From Candidatus Methanomethylophilaceae archaeon (GTDB lineage: Archaea > Thermoplasmatota > Thermoplasmata > Methanomassiliicoccales > Methanomethylophilaceae): 64,000 nucleotides of DNA. The notes beneath the pieces are model-generated. The model was given only the letters and a program-made list of their open reading frames with translations, searched no databases and had not been told where the DNA came from. The stretch lies in NCBI GenBank assembly GCA_016297775.1, contig JAEDGA010000001.1, forward strand, positions 29,490-93,489. The letters are read 5' to 3'. Position 1 is the stretch's first letter; every line of letters starts with the position of its first letter. Of this stretch, positions 17,543 to 26,013 are shown piece by piece. The position numbers and the translations under genes were made by a program.

Positions 17543-18955
17543 ATGGCAGAAGAACAGAGCAAGGGCCAGAAGCTCGCAGAGGAGCTTCTCAGAAAGCCCA
17601 AGAATCTTGGGGAGTTCGATCCCGAACTTCTTGGAAAGGCATCCGAATTCTGCGAGGGATACAAGAGATTCCTCTGCAACAAGACCGAGCGCGAGGTAGT
17701 GGATTACTCCATACCCATACTCAAAGAGCACGGATACACCGAGTTCGAGATGGGAAGGAAGTACGGTCCCGGAGATAAGTTCTACTACAACAACCGCGGA
17801 AAGGCACTGATCATGGTCACCGTCGGAAAGAGGCCGGTGGCCGACGGACTCAGGTTCGGCGTATCGCACATCGACAGTCCCAGACTCGATTTCAAGCCCA
17901 ACCCGCTCTTCGAGGACACCGAGATGGCATACTTCAAGACCCACTACTACGGTGGTATCAAGAAGTACCAGTGGACCACCATCCCCCTCTCGCTCCACGG
18001 AGTCGTCAAGAAGTGTGACGGCACATCCGTGAAGGTATGCATCGGAGAGGACGAGGGAGATCCTCTGTTCTGCATCACCGATCTTCTCCCCCACCTCGCA
18101 AGGGCACAGATGGAGAAACCCGCATCCAAGGTCGTCGAGGGAGAGCAGCTCAACATCCTCATAGGATGCTGGCCGTTCGCCGACGAGAAGGTCTCGGAGA
18201 AGGTGAAGCTCAACGTCATGGCGATGCTCAACGAGAAGTACGGAATCACCGAGTCCGACTTCCTCTCCGCCGAGCTTTGTGCCGTACCCGCATACAAGCC
18301 TCACGACTACGGATTGGACAGGTCCATGATCGGAGCATACGGACAGGATGACAGCGTATGTGCTTACGCATCCTTCATGGCTGAGCTCGACGCTAAGGAT
18401 CCCGAATTCACCACCATGACCGTGTTCGCGGACAAGGAGGAGACCGGTTCTGATGGTAACACCGGTATGGCATCCCTGTTCCTGAAGGATTTCATCGAGG
18501 ATTTCGTATCCGCGTACGGACTCTGTGCCAGACATGTACTGATGAAGTCCATCTGTCTGTCCGCGGATGTGAACGCGGCAGTCGATCCCGCATTCGGGGA
18601 GGCATTCGAGAGGAACAACTGTTCATTCCTCAACCGCGGACCCGTTGTTTCCAAGTACACCGGAAGCGGAGGAAAATATTCCACCAACGACGCATCCGCG
18701 GAGACCATGGGATTCCTCAGATCCATCCTCGAGGAGGCAAACGTTCCGTGGCAGGTGGGAGAGCTTGGAAAAGTGGACAATGGAGGCGGAGGCACCATCG
18801 CGGCCATGATCTCCGTTCACAACCTGGATACCGTGGATATCGGTGTCCCCGTCCTTTCGATGCACGCGCCTTTGGAGATAACATCTAAATCCGATGTATA
18901 TCTCCTCTATAAGGCCGTTCTCGCTTTCTACATGAGCGGAAAGGCTAAGGAGTGA
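17543..18955 (+). CDS. M18 family aminopeptidase
   Basis: 470 residues of the zinc aminopeptidase I (M18) family, cytoplasmic tetrahedral or dodecameric peptidases that trim acidic or neutral N-terminal residues. Metal and catalytic motifs are present in order: VSHIDSPRLDFKPNPL (His, Asp), FADKEETGSDGNTG (catalytic Glu and Glu ligand), SADVNAAVDPAF (Asp) and MHAPLEITSKSDVY (His). ATG 17543 was taken over the GTG at 17534; GAGG lies about 12 bases upstream. A hairpin follows the stop. It is transcribed alone. Confidence 0.93.
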   Translation: MAEEQSKGQKLAEELLRKPKNLGEFDPELLGKASEFCEGYKRFLCNKTEREVVDYSIPILKEHGYTEFEMGRKYGPGDKFYYNNRGKALIMVTVGKRPVADGLRFGVSHIDSPRLDFKPNPLFEDTEMAYFKTHYYGGIKKYQWTTIPLSLHGVVKKCDGTSVKVCIGEDEGDPLFCITDLLPHLARAQMEKPASKVVEGEQLNILIGCWPFADEKVSEKVKLNVMAMLNEKYGITESDFLSAELCAVPAYKPHDYGLDRSMIGAYGQDDSVCAYASFMAELDAKDPEFTTMTVFADKEETGSDGNTGMASLFLKDFIEDFVSAYGLCARHVLMKSICLSADVNAAVDPAFGEAFERNNCSFLNRGPVVSKYTGSGGKYSTNDASAETMGFLRSILEEANVPWQVGELGKVDNGGGGTIAAMISVHNLDTVDIGVPVLSMHAPLEITSKSDVYLLYKAVLAFYMSGKAKE

Positions 18956-18964
18956 TTCAAAACC

Positions 18965-18986
18965 GGACGTCGCACATGCGGCGTCC
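18965..18986. terminator. Hairpin between convergent genes
   Basis: GGACGTCGC-ACAT-GCGGCGTCC forms a 9-bp stem with one G-U pair, ten bases after the aminopeptidase stop and eight bases before the stop of the 54-residue minus-strand gene, so it could serve both. Confidence 0.45.
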
Positions 18987-18994
18987 GACCTTCC

Positions 18995-19159
18995 TCAATA
19001 TACATCCGCTGCTTCTCTTGTGAATTCCACCCACTCATCGATCATCCATTTGGGTGTGCCAGGTACAAATGCGTTGAACGGATCCGTTACCGTGTCGATG
19101 TCCCTTTTGAATCTCAGTAGCATCTGCATGTAGTGTTCCGGCGTGCTAGTCCCCTTCAT
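18995..19159 (-). CDS. Small hypothetical protein (54 aa)
   Basis: An open frame too short for ordinary gene calling: ATG at 19159, TGA at 18995, 54 residues beginning MKGTSTPEHYMQMLLRF and ending EWVEFTREAADVY. It is amphipathic, without cysteine or membrane segment. It has its own AT-rich promoter region with three 9-base tandem repeats (19196-19222) and a TAAATATC box about 25 bases upstream. The codon use is like its neighbours. Function unknown; the dedicated promoter is the main support. Confidence 0.55.
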   Translation of the reverse strand: MKGTSTPEHYMQMLLRFKRDIDTVTDPFNAFVPGTPKWMIDEWVEFTREAADVY

Positions 19160-19195
19160 GGATATTGATAGGGGATGATGATATTTAGTTATAAT

Positions 19196-19222
19196 AACGT
19201 TATAAATGTTATAAAAGTTATT
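19196..19222 (-). repeat. Three 9-base tandem repeats upstream of small gene
   Basis: Read on the minus strand the segment is AATAACTTT, TATAACATT, TATAACGTT. The last twenty bases including the flank (TTATAACATTTATAACGTTA) recur exactly at 36504-36523. Location 37 bases before the start of the 54-residue gene suggests an operator or promoter element. Confidence 0.5.
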
Positions 19223-19240
19223 TAAGATGAGGTGGGGACC

Positions 19241-19873
19241 TCATCTGGAAAGCTCCTCGACCTTCTTTTTGAGTTCCGCGATCTCGCGTTTCATATCGCG
19301 AAGGTACTCTATCATAGGGTCGGGAAGGTTGCTGTGCTCCAATTCGGTTTTTGTGGATACTCCCTTCATCTTGACTATCCTTCCGGGAACGCCTACAACG
19401 GTACAGTCGTCCGGGACTTCGTTGAGCACGACGGAACCGGCTCCGACACGGACGTTGTTACCGATGGTGATGTTTCCGAGGATGGATGCGTTCGCACCCA
19501 CAACCACATGGTTGCCGAGGGTCGGGTGTCTCTTGCCCTTGCTGGTGGATACACCGCCGAGAGTGACTCCCTGATACAGTATCACATGATCTCCTATGAC
19601 TGTGGTCTCTCCGATGACAACACCCGTTGCGTGGTCGATGAAGAAGTAGTCCCCGATGGTGGCACCGGGGTGTATGTCCGCACCGGTCTTGCTGTGCGCC
19701 TCATAGTTGATCCTGAGCGCCTCCTCCTTCCTACCCTGGAGCCAGAGTTCGTGTGCCTCCCTGTACATCGATACCGCATGGAGCCCCATGTGGAACTCTA
19801 TGGCTTCCTTTTCATTGTCGATGGCGGGATCGCACTCCATACAGGCCGCAAGGTCGTTAGGCAGAATCTTCAT
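19241..19873 (-). CDS. cysE: Serine O-acetyltransferase
   Basis: 210 residues. Uses acetyl-CoA to make O-acetylserine for cysteine synthesis. The C-terminal left-handed beta-helix shows hexapeptide repeats ([38 protein letters not shown]) with the catalytic His, and [21 protein letters not shown] coiled-coil-like tail ([12 protein letters not shown]) follows. ATG 19873 is used; the frame extends to a TTG at 19891 inside the cysK stop region. It follows cysK by 10 bases in the same operon. Confidence 0.94.
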   Translation of the reverse strand: MKILPNDLAACMECDPAIDNEKEAIEFHMGLHAVSMYREAHELWLQGRKEEALRINYEAHSKTGADIHPGATIGDYFFIDHATGVVIGETTVIGDHVILYQGVTLGGVSTSKGKRHPTLGNHVVVGANASILGNITIGNNVRVGAGSVVLNEVPDDCTVVGVPGRIVKMKGVSTKTELEHSNLPDPMIEYLRDMKREIAELKKKVEELSR

Positions 19874-19883
19874 GATAACCACG

Positions 19884-20792
19884 TCAATCAAAGATACCGG
19901 TACTTAAATATCTGTCCCCACGGTCGGGAAGTACGGCCACGATCTTGGAACCTCTGTTCTCCTCTGCCATCCTCACAGCGGCCGCAACGGCGGCACCGGA
20001 GGAGATCCCCGCGAATATACCCTCTTCCCTGACGAGCCTCCTGGTATAGTCTATGGCATCATCATCGGTGACGGTGAGTACCCTGTCGACATATTCCAGA
20101 TTGAGGTTGTCCGGTACGAAGTTGGCACCGATTCCCTGGATCTTGTGAGGTGCGGCACGCCCCTCGGTGATCATGGGGCTGGAAGCAGGTTCCACACCGA
20201 TGACCTTTGCTTTTGAGGAGTATTTCCTGAATCCCATCCCCAATCCGGTGGCGGTACCTGCGGAACCGATCCCGGAGATGACAAAATCCACGTCTGGTAC
20301 TTGTTCCAGGATCTCCTTCGAGGTCATTATCTCGTGGGATCTCACGTTGGCGGGATTGCTGAACTGCGACGGAACGAAACCGTTGTACTCCTTCCTGAGC
20401 TCATCGGCCTTGGCAAGGGCACCGGCCATCCCTTCTTTTCCGGGGGTGAGGACGACCTCGGCACCGAACGCCCTCATGAGACTGATACGCTCCTGGCTCA
20501 TCGTGTCGGGCATGACTATCATGCATCTGTATCCGAGGTATGCGCCTATCATGGACAGACCCACACCGGTATTCCCGGATGTGGGTTCGATGATCACATC
20601 TCCTTTCTTCAGGATGCCCTTGTCCTCCGCATCCCTGATCATGAAGAGTGCGGCACGATCCTTGATGGATCCTCCGGGGTTGAGGCCCTCGACCTTGGCG
20701 AATATCTGGGACCCGGTATCGCCTTCGAATTTCCTCAGACGGATCATCGGGGTGTGTCCGATGGCCTCCAGGACGTTATCGTAAATGTTCAT
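19884..20792 (-). CDS. cysK: Cysteine synthase (O-acetylserine sulfhydrylase)
   Basis: 302-residue PLP enzyme, makes cysteine from O-acetylserine and sulfide. [14 protein letters not shown] contains the PLP-lysine, [19 protein letters not shown] the asparagine loop, and [15 protein letters not shown] the phosphate-binding glycine loop. [15 protein letters not shown] contains the PLP ring-N Ser. Paired with cysE just downstream, giving the two-step bacterial-type route; many methanogens rely instead on the tRNA-dependent route. Start is ATG 20792, the first in frame. Confidence 0.95.
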   Translation of the reverse strand: MNIYDNVLEAIGHTPMIRLRKFEGDTGSQIFAKVEGLNPGGSIKDRAALFMIRDAEDKGILKKGDVIIEPTSGNTGVGLSMIGAYLGYRCMIVMPDTMSQERISLMRAFGAEVVLTPGKEGMAGALAKADELRKEYNGFVPSQFSNPANVRSHEIMTSKEILEQVPDVDFVISGIGSAGTATGLGMGFRKYSSKAKVIGVEPASSPMITEGRAAPHKIQGIGANFVPDNLNLEYVDRVLTVTDDDAIDYTRRLVREEGIFAGISSGAAVAAAVRMAEENRGSKIVAVLPDRGDRYLSTGIFD

Positions 20793-20860
20793 GAACGGTT
20801 CATATCGTCGGGACCGATATAGGTATTGCTATCTAGTGGGACACGTCCCATCGGTAAACG

Positions 20861-20894
20861 ATATATAATTGACCGTGCTAATGTTTAACACGGT
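20861..20894 (+). promoter_or_regulatory. Promoter with inverted repeat before tyrA
   Basis: ATATATAATT (20861-20870) is a TATA-like box 45 bases ahead of tyrA. Directly after it ACCGTG (20872-20877) and CACGGT (20889-20894) form a perfect 6-bp inverted repeat with 11-base spacer covering the expected transcription start, the usual place for an archaeal repressor site. AGGGGAAG then precedes the ATG. Confidence 0.45.
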
Positions 20895-20914
20895 ATTGAC
20901 AGGGGAAGTAATAG

Positions 20915-21973
20915 ATGGATCTAGCAGAACTCAGGGAAAGGATCGCAGGTATAGACAGGCAGATAATCGAACTCATGGCCGAACGTACGGCCGCAGCCGA
21001 GGAGGTCGGTCGCATAAAGAGGTCCCAGGGACTTCCGATAGTGAACGCCTCCGTCGAGGAGAAAGTCATCGCCAGATATACCGACGAATCCGAACGTACC
21101 GGTTTGAGCAAGGAGGTCCTCGAGAAGGTCGCCAGGGCATTCATCCAAGAAGCGGTAGAGCATGAACTGGCCATACCTCCCGTCGGAGAGCATGATGTGA
21201 AGAAGGTCTCCGTCATAGGAGGTGCCGGAAAGATGGGTATGTGGGTCTCGAACCTCCTAAGGAATGACGGTCATGAGGTCCAGGCCATCGATCCCATCCT
21301 GGACAACGGACTCACGATAAAGGATGTAGCGGATTCGGACATCGTCATCGTATCCGTCCCCATCCATTCCGCCGACGGGATAATACGTTCCCTGGATTCC
21401 ATCTGCCGCAAGGACGCTTTGATATTCGATCTGACCTCCCTTAAGACCCCTCTGTCCGGTACCCTGCGTTCCATGGCCAGGACCAGGCGCGTATGTTCCG
21501 TACACCCGATGTTCGGTCCATCGGCGAGGACCATGTTCGGTCGCAATCTCATCGTCTGCGATTGCGGCAACCATGAGGCCACCGAGGCCGTGAAGGCACT
21601 GTTCGACGATCGTGGAGGCAACGTACGTGTGATGGATATCGGAGAGCACGATGAGTACATGTCATATGTACTCGGACTCAGCCATGCCGTCAACATCGCA
21701 TTCTTCACCGTCCTGCAGCGCAGCGGCATCACTTACGAGGACATGAGATCCGTTGCATCCACCACGTTCAAGAAGAATATGGAGACCAATGAATCCGTCG
21801 CATTGGAGGATCCTGCGTTGTACTACGAGATACAGCATGCCAACTCCTCCAGGGACAGGATGTGGGACATATTCTCCGGAGCTGTCAGCGATCTCAGGGA
21901 GGCATCGGTCAGCAACGACGATACCAAGTTCGTGGAGTTGATGGATGCGGGACGTGCTTATTTCGAGAATTGA
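20915..21973 (+). CDS. tyrA: Chorismate mutase-prephenate dehydrogenase fusion
   Basis: 352 residues. Residues about 1-85 are an AroQ chorismate mutase (LAELRERIAGIDRQIIELMAER, VEEKVIARY) and residues about 95-350 a TyrA dehydrogenase with a Rossmann loop VSVIGGAGKMGMWVSNLL, VSVPIHSADG, and SVHPMFGPSA. The pair turns chorismate into 4-hydroxyphenylpyruvate for tyrosine. A good ribosome site (AGGGGAAG) is 8 bases upstream. No other aromatic genes are adjacent; an inverted repeat over the promoter suggests its own control. The AroQ-TyrA arrangement resembles enterobacterial TyrA. Confidence 0.94.
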   Translation: MDLAELRERIAGIDRQIIELMAERTAAAEEVGRIKRSQGLPIVNASVEEKVIARYTDESERTGLSKEVLEKVARAFIQEAVEHELAIPPVGEHDVKKVSVIGGAGKMGMWVSNLLRNDGHEVQAIDPILDNGLTIKDVADSDIVIVSVPIHSADGIIRSLDSICRKDALIFDLTSLKTPLSGTLRSMARTRRVCSVHPMFGPSARTMFGRNLIVCDCGNHEATEAVKALFDDRGGNVRVMDIGEHDEYMSYVLGLSHAVNIAFFTVLQRSGITYEDMRSVASTTFKKNMETNESVALEDPALYYEIQHANSSRDRMWDIFSGAVSDLREASVSNDDTKFVELMDAGRAYFEN

Positions 21974-21987
21974 GTAAGGGCGTTTCT

Positions 21988-22012
21988 CCTGTCCGCTCGA
22001 TAGGCGGACAGG
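21988..22012. terminator. Bidirectional hairpin between tyrA and tbp
   Basis: CCTGTCCGC-TCGATAG-GCGGACAGG is a perfect 9-bp stem, 15 bases after the tyrA stop and 13 bases from the convergent tbp stop. Confidence 0.6.
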
Positions 22013-22024
22013 TGTTTAACTTGT

Positions 22025-22573
22025 TTATGACATAAGACTTGCGGATCTGAGTTCAGCCGCGATCTTATCGACCGCACGGACAACGTCCTCGGGAACCTTG
22101 GCGCCTGTGCAGACCATCTTTCCGGATCCGAAGAGGAGGACGACAACCTTGGGGGAGTCGAGTCTGTATACGAGACCGGGGAACTGCTCGGGTTCGTATT
22201 CGACCTTTTCAAGACCGAGTGTGATGGCTACGGTGTTGAGGTTGATCTCCTGCTCGAGATCGGAAGAAGCAACTATGTTCTGGACCTCTACCTTGGGTTC
22301 GATCTTGATGTCGATGTTCGCCTTCTTGAGGTCCTCTTTGACCTTTCCGATGGCGATGATGACGTCCTTAAGACTCTTTGCACCGGTGCAGACGACCTTT
22401 CCGCTTCTGAAAAGTAATGTCGCAGTCTTGGGTTCCTTGAGCCTGTATACGAGACCGGGGAACTGTTGAGGGTTGTATTCCGCTCCTTCGAGAGAATCCT
22501 CGATACAGTTAAGATCAAGTTCCTGGCCCAGAGAAGTGGACGCAACAACGTTCTCTATTGTCATTTTAGCCAT
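22025..22573 (-). CDS. tbp: TATA-box-binding protein
   Basis: 182 residues made of two imperfect direct repeats of about 90 residues (ENVVASTSLGQELDLN and QNIVASSDLEQEINLN; QFPGLVYRL twice; VVCTGAK and MVCTGAK), forming the DNA-binding saddle. Phenylalanines and leucines that intercalate at the TATA element are in place. It recruits TFB and RNA polymerase. ATG 22573 (MAKMTIEN) or 22564 could start; the first is used. An acidic tail is absent, unlike some methanogen TBPs. The assignment is certain. Confidence 0.97.
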   Translation of the reverse strand: MAKMTIENVVASTSLGQELDLNCIEDSLEGAEYNPQQFPGLVYRLKEPKTATLLFRSGKVVCTGAKSLKDVIIAIGKVKEDLKKANIDIKIEPKVEVQNIVASSDLEQEINLNTVAITLGLEKVEYEPEQFPGLVYRLDSPKVVVLLFGSGKMVCTGAKVPEDVVRAVDKIAAELRSASLMS

Positions 22574-22939
22574 CTTTTCACCGAGAGTCCCTATTTAAAT
22601 ACGCTATATAAAGCATTCGTCTGAACATAAGAATGGAAGCAACGGCCGATCATATTCGAATCGATATACCGTCGTCTTGAGAATTGATGTCGGAGAATTT
22701 AGTAAGCAGGCCAGCCAGTCAGAAGGGATGGGATGCACTCTACAAGACTGGCCTGCTTCTGAGATGTACTATTCTACATAGATATATAACAATTATGGTC
22801 TTTGTTTTCCATTCACTTCTAATTAATGCGTTTTTAATCTGAAAACAATCGTTTTTTCTACGATATTGTTTCATAAAATCATATAATTGGATTAATCATC
22901 CAACTCAATTCCGTAATTTCATACAATCCTGTCTGAAAT
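22574..22939. other. 366-base AT-rich intergenic region with long hairpin
   Basis: Contains an inverted repeat: AAGCAGGCCAG...GTC at 22704-22720 pairs with GACTGGCCTGCTT at 22746-22758 (13 bp with a CCA bulge, 25-base loop). An open frame of 51 codons (22687-22842) covers it, but its second half is AT-rich and hydrophobic without gene-like codon use. The rest is promoter-like sequence for the acyl-CoA synthetase (ATAAAATCATATAATTGG). The hairpin could be a small RNA or a terminator-like element; no known family recognised. Confidence 0.4.
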
Positions 22940-24712
22940 ATGTTTTATAGAATACCGACAATGGCCGAGATGATGGCTCACGAATTCCCTCTACCGTTGG
23001 AGCAGATGCCTTGGCTCAATCATTATGGAGATGTGCCGAAGTATGTAGATTACCCTAAGGATACCCTATACCAGGCCGTTAGGAAGAGTGCCGAGAAGGT
23101 ACCCGACAACGTGGCATACGAGTTCATGGGTGCCAAGGTGAAATATTCCAGGTTCCTGTCCGATATCGATCATTTCGCACTATGTCTCAAGAAGATAGGT
23201 GTCGTGCAAGGCGATCATGTGTTGATCTGCATGCCAAACTGTCCCCAGGCCGTGACGGCGTTCTACGCCATCAGCAAGATCGGCGGTATCGCGGTCATGA
23301 TCCACCCATTGTCTGCCAAGGGGGAGATAAAATTCTACGTCGACAATTCCGATTGTAAGGTCGCCATCACGCTCGACATGTTCTATCTCAACTTCCCCGA
23401 TATCGTCCCTGGTATGAAGTTGGAGAAGATCATCGTATCCTCCATGACCGATGCGTTGTCTCCGGTCAAGGGATTCGTGTACAAGCATTTCCTGGACGGT
23501 AGGAAGGATCCCAAGGTGGACAAGAGCAAGAAGGGAATCATCGTATGGTCCGAGCTTCTGAAATCCGACGTATCCGGTATCGAGGAGCCCGTTTCCACAA
23601 AGACATGTTATGACGATGCGGTCATGCTCTACACCGGAGGTACCACCGGACTCAACAAGGGCGCCATGCTCTCCAGCATGAACTTCACCTCCACTGCGCT
23701 GGGTATGGTGGAACTGTCCCAGGTCCTCCATGACGGCAAGGTCATGATGGCGGTCATGCCGATCTTCCACGGATTCGGACTCTGTGCATGTGTCCATCTT
23801 CCGTTCGCCATCGGATACACCTGCATCCTCGTTCCGCGTTTCACACCGGATTCCTATTCCAAGCTCATAGTCAAGATGCGTCCGTCGTTCATTGCCGGAG
23901 TGCCTACCCTTTACGAGCACATGATCAGGAGCAAATGGTTGCAGAACGCAGACCTCTCCTGTCTCAAAGGAATATTCTGCGGAGGGGACACACTCCCCAT
24001 CGAGGCAAAGGAGAGGATGGATGCATTCCTCAAGGAGCACAACTGCAGTACATTCGTAAGGGAGGGATTCGGTTGCACCGAGTGTCTTACCGCAACCACC
24101 ATCACTCCGAAGAACGAACAGCGCCCCGGTTCCGTAGGTATCCCGATGCCCAATGTCATCTATAAGATCGTCAAGCCCGGAACCGAGGAGCGTGTCCCCT
24201 ACGGCGAGGATGGAGAGATGTGCATTTCCGCACCCGCGGTCATGAACGGATACTACAAGAACCCTGAGGAGACCGCTAATGTCCTGCGCAAACACAGTGA
24301 TGGACTCACCTGGCTCCATACCGGGGACATCGGATACATGGACGAGGACGGATTCATCTACTTCAAACAGAGGATCAAGAGGATGATCATCACCTCCGGT
24401 TACAACGTATATCCAAGCCAGGTCGAGAACATCCTGGATACGCATCCGGATGTGAATGCCTCCTGTGTCATCGGTGTACCCGATGAGATCAGAGGCAATA
24501 GGGTGGTGGCATATGTGGTCCTCAAGGATGGTGTCCCTGTATCCCAGGAGACCAAGGATAAGCTCAGATCATACTGTAAGGAGCGTATAGCCAGATATGC
24601 GCTCCCCAGGGAGTTCGAGTTCATAGATGCGCTCCCCAGGACCAAGGTCGCCAAGGTGGACTACCGTGTATTGGAGAGGATGTACGCAGAGAAGTCCGCC
24701 AAGAAGGAGTGA
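22940..24712 (+). CDS. Acyl-CoA synthetase (AMP-forming, long-chain type)
   Basis: 590 residues of the ANL superfamily. Activates carboxylic acids to acyl-CoA through acyl-adenylates. Motifs: MLYTGGTTGLNKGAML (P-loop, A3), GFGCTECLTATTI (A5), WLHTGDIGYMDEDGFIYFKQR (A7/A8, ribose-binding Asp) and LPRTKVAKVDYRVLE (A10 with the C-terminal lysine). The N-terminus begins near the ATG at 22940; an in-frame ATG at 22961 is possible. Fatty acid-CoA ligases are odd in an archaeon and this may be a transferred gene; lipid or aromatic acid salvage in the gut is conceivable. No partner genes nearby. Confidence 0.9.
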   Translation: MFYRIPTMAEMMAHEFPLPLEQMPWLNHYGDVPKYVDYPKDTLYQAVRKSAEKVPDNVAYEFMGAKVKYSRFLSDIDHFALCLKKIGVVQGDHVLICMPNCPQAVTAFYAISKIGGIAVMIHPLSAKGEIKFYVDNSDCKVAITLDMFYLNFPDIVPGMKLEKIIVSSMTDALSPVKGFVYKHFLDGRKDPKVDKSKKGIIVWSELLKSDVSGIEEPVSTKTCYDDAVMLYTGGTTGLNKGAMLSSMNFTSTALGMVELSQVLHDGKVMMAVMPIFHGFGLCACVHLPFAIGYTCILVPRFTPDSYSKLIVKMRPSFIAGVPTLYEHMIRSKWLQNADLSCLKGIFCGGDTLPIEAKERMDAFLKEHNCSTFVREGFGCTECLTATTITPKNEQRPGSVGIPMPNVIYKIVKPGTEERVPYGEDGEMCISAPAVMNGYYKNPEETANVLRKHSDGLTWLHTGDIGYMDEDGFIYFKQRIKRMIITSGYNVYPSQVENILDTHPDVNASCVIGVPDEIRGNRVVAYVVLKDGVPVSQETKDKLRSYCKERIARYALPREFEFIDALPRTKVAKVDYRVLERMYAEKSAKKE

Positions 24713-24912
24713 AACATTTTACCGATATCCGATTTGTATATCGTGGCGGGTCGCCGTTTCTTCCGGCGACCCGTTTCCGGATCAATGACGCGGATATCCT
24801 GTTTTCATGAATCCGTGCAACCGCTTGTTGCCTTAGATTACGATTGTAATTCGTGTCGTCTTTTTCATCATAGGTGTGGAGGATGCGTGTTAGATGGCAC
24901 TCTATAGATATA
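24713..24912. other. Intergenic, no gene seen
   Basis: Two hundred bases after the acyl-CoA synthetase. It holds a terminator hairpin (24748-24772) and otherwise no open frame or repeat that I can support. Confidence 0.4.
24748..24772 (+). terminator. Strong hairpin after acyl-CoA synthetase
   Basis: GGGTCGCCG-TTTCTTC-CGGCGACCC is a perfect 9-bp stem followed by GTTTCC, 35 bases after the stop codon. Confidence 0.6.
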
Positions 24913-25245
24913 TCATACGAATACCGTCTGAACGAGTATCATGTAGATTATCGTCCCTCCGAATATGGAAAGGAGGGCGTTCTCTTTCCATTTGTGAAGT
25001 ATCACAACGGATACTATCCCGATGAGTTCGGGTAATCCGTACGGGTATGCGAACACCGTAACATCCTTGAGACAGTAGACGATCAGCAGACCCATGCATG
25101 CCGCGGGAAGTACCCTTCCGAGATAAAGTACGACTTTGGGCGTTTCCTTCCCGTCAGGCAGAAGGATGAACGGTATCACCCTGGTCAGGAATGTACCGAT
25201 GCCTATGGCAACGATGAACACGATCATCTCAAAGTCTGTGTACAT
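24913..25245 (-). CDS. azlD: AzlD family branched-chain amino acid transport subunit
   Basis: 110-residue, four-TM protein of the AzlD family, small partner of AzlC. Family markers are the N-terminal VAIGIGTFLTRVIPFILL and the closing segment NALLSIFGGTIIYMIL. The pair exports branched-chain amino acids or analogues. Its start overlaps the end of azlC by 17 bases, so the two are translationally coupled. Confidence 0.88.
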   Translation of the reverse strand: MYTDFEMIVFIVAIGIGTFLTRVIPFILLPDGKETPKVVLYLGRVLPAACMGLLIVYCLKDVTVFAYPYGLPELIGIVSVVILHKWKENALLSIFGGTIIYMILVQTVFV

Positions 25246-25942
25246 CGTGCCTCCTTATCGTAAGCATGGCGACCATTATCAGTATCATCGCAGGGATGAT
25301 CACGTTGCCGGATCCGAACATTGCCAGACTTATCAATGTAGCTCCAAGACCTATGGCTCCGGGTATGTAGTTTGCCTTGTTCTTCATCTGTTCCAGGAAC
25401 AGTACCACGAACAGTGCGGTGAGCACGAAGCTTATTCCTGCGGTGTTGAATGTTATCAGAGAGCCTGCGATACCTCCGAGGAAGGATCCCAATATCCAGT
25501 ATGAATGATCCAGCAACGTCACGTAAAGGTAGAACTTTCCGCGGTCCATCTCGGGCGGAAGCTCGGTTGTGGATAGGAGTGAGAATGTTTCGTCACTCAG
25601 TCCGAATATCAGAAGGATCTTCTTCTTTCCCATACCTTTGAACTTCTCTGCCATGGTGATCCCGTAGAAGAGGTGGCGGAAGTTCACCAGTACGCTGAGG
25701 AAGAACGCCTCCATGGGGTTGAACGCGGTGGTCAGCAATGCTATGGCGAGATACTGTATCGTGCCACCGTATGCGATCAGACTGAAGAACGCCGCCCAGA
25801 ACGCGTTATACCCCAGATCCTCCAACATTATACCGAATGCGAGACCGAGACCCAGATATCCTGCGAGGACGGGAATGGTCGTCTTGAACGCCATCGGCAG
25901 AACATTGACACCGTGTGCGCTCTCATTACCATCCATGACCAT
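25229..25942 (-). CDS. azlC: AzlC family branched-chain amino acid permease
   Basis: 237-residue multi-spanning membrane protein. It carries FKTTIPVLAGYLGLGLAFGI, AYGGTIQYLAIALL and NFRHLFYGITM, the family signature with a conserved Arg-His pair. It works with AzlD as an exporter of branched-chain amino acids. ATG at 25942 is taken; ATG 25936 is an alternative. The upstream AT-rich region is its promoter. No regulator lies next to it. Confidence 0.9.
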   Translation of the reverse strand: MVMDGNESAHGVNVLPMAFKTTIPVLAGYLGLGLAFGIMLEDLGYNAFWAAFFSLIAYGGTIQYLAIALLTTAFNPMEAFFLSVLVNFRHLFYGITMAEKFKGMGKKKILLIFGLSDETFSLLSTTELPPEMDRGKFYLYVTLLDHSYWILGSFLGGIAGSLITFNTAGISFVLTALFVVLFLEQMKNKANYIPGAIGLGATLISLAMFGSGNVIIPAMILIMVAMLTIRRHDVHRL

Positions 25943-25977
25943 GCCAGCATTCAGAATTGTAAAAGAAAGATATTGTT

Positions 25978-25998
25978 CGAGGGGGGTATACCCCCTCG
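25978..25998. terminator. Hairpin after coiled-coil gene
   Basis: CGAGGGGG-GTATA-CCCCCTCG is a perfect 8-bp stem 16 bases after the coiled-coil gene stop; on the minus strand it is followed by ATCTTTCTTTT. It also precedes the azlC promoter on the other side. Confidence 0.6.
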
Positions 25999-26013
25999 GT
26001 TAGAGTTTTTGTA

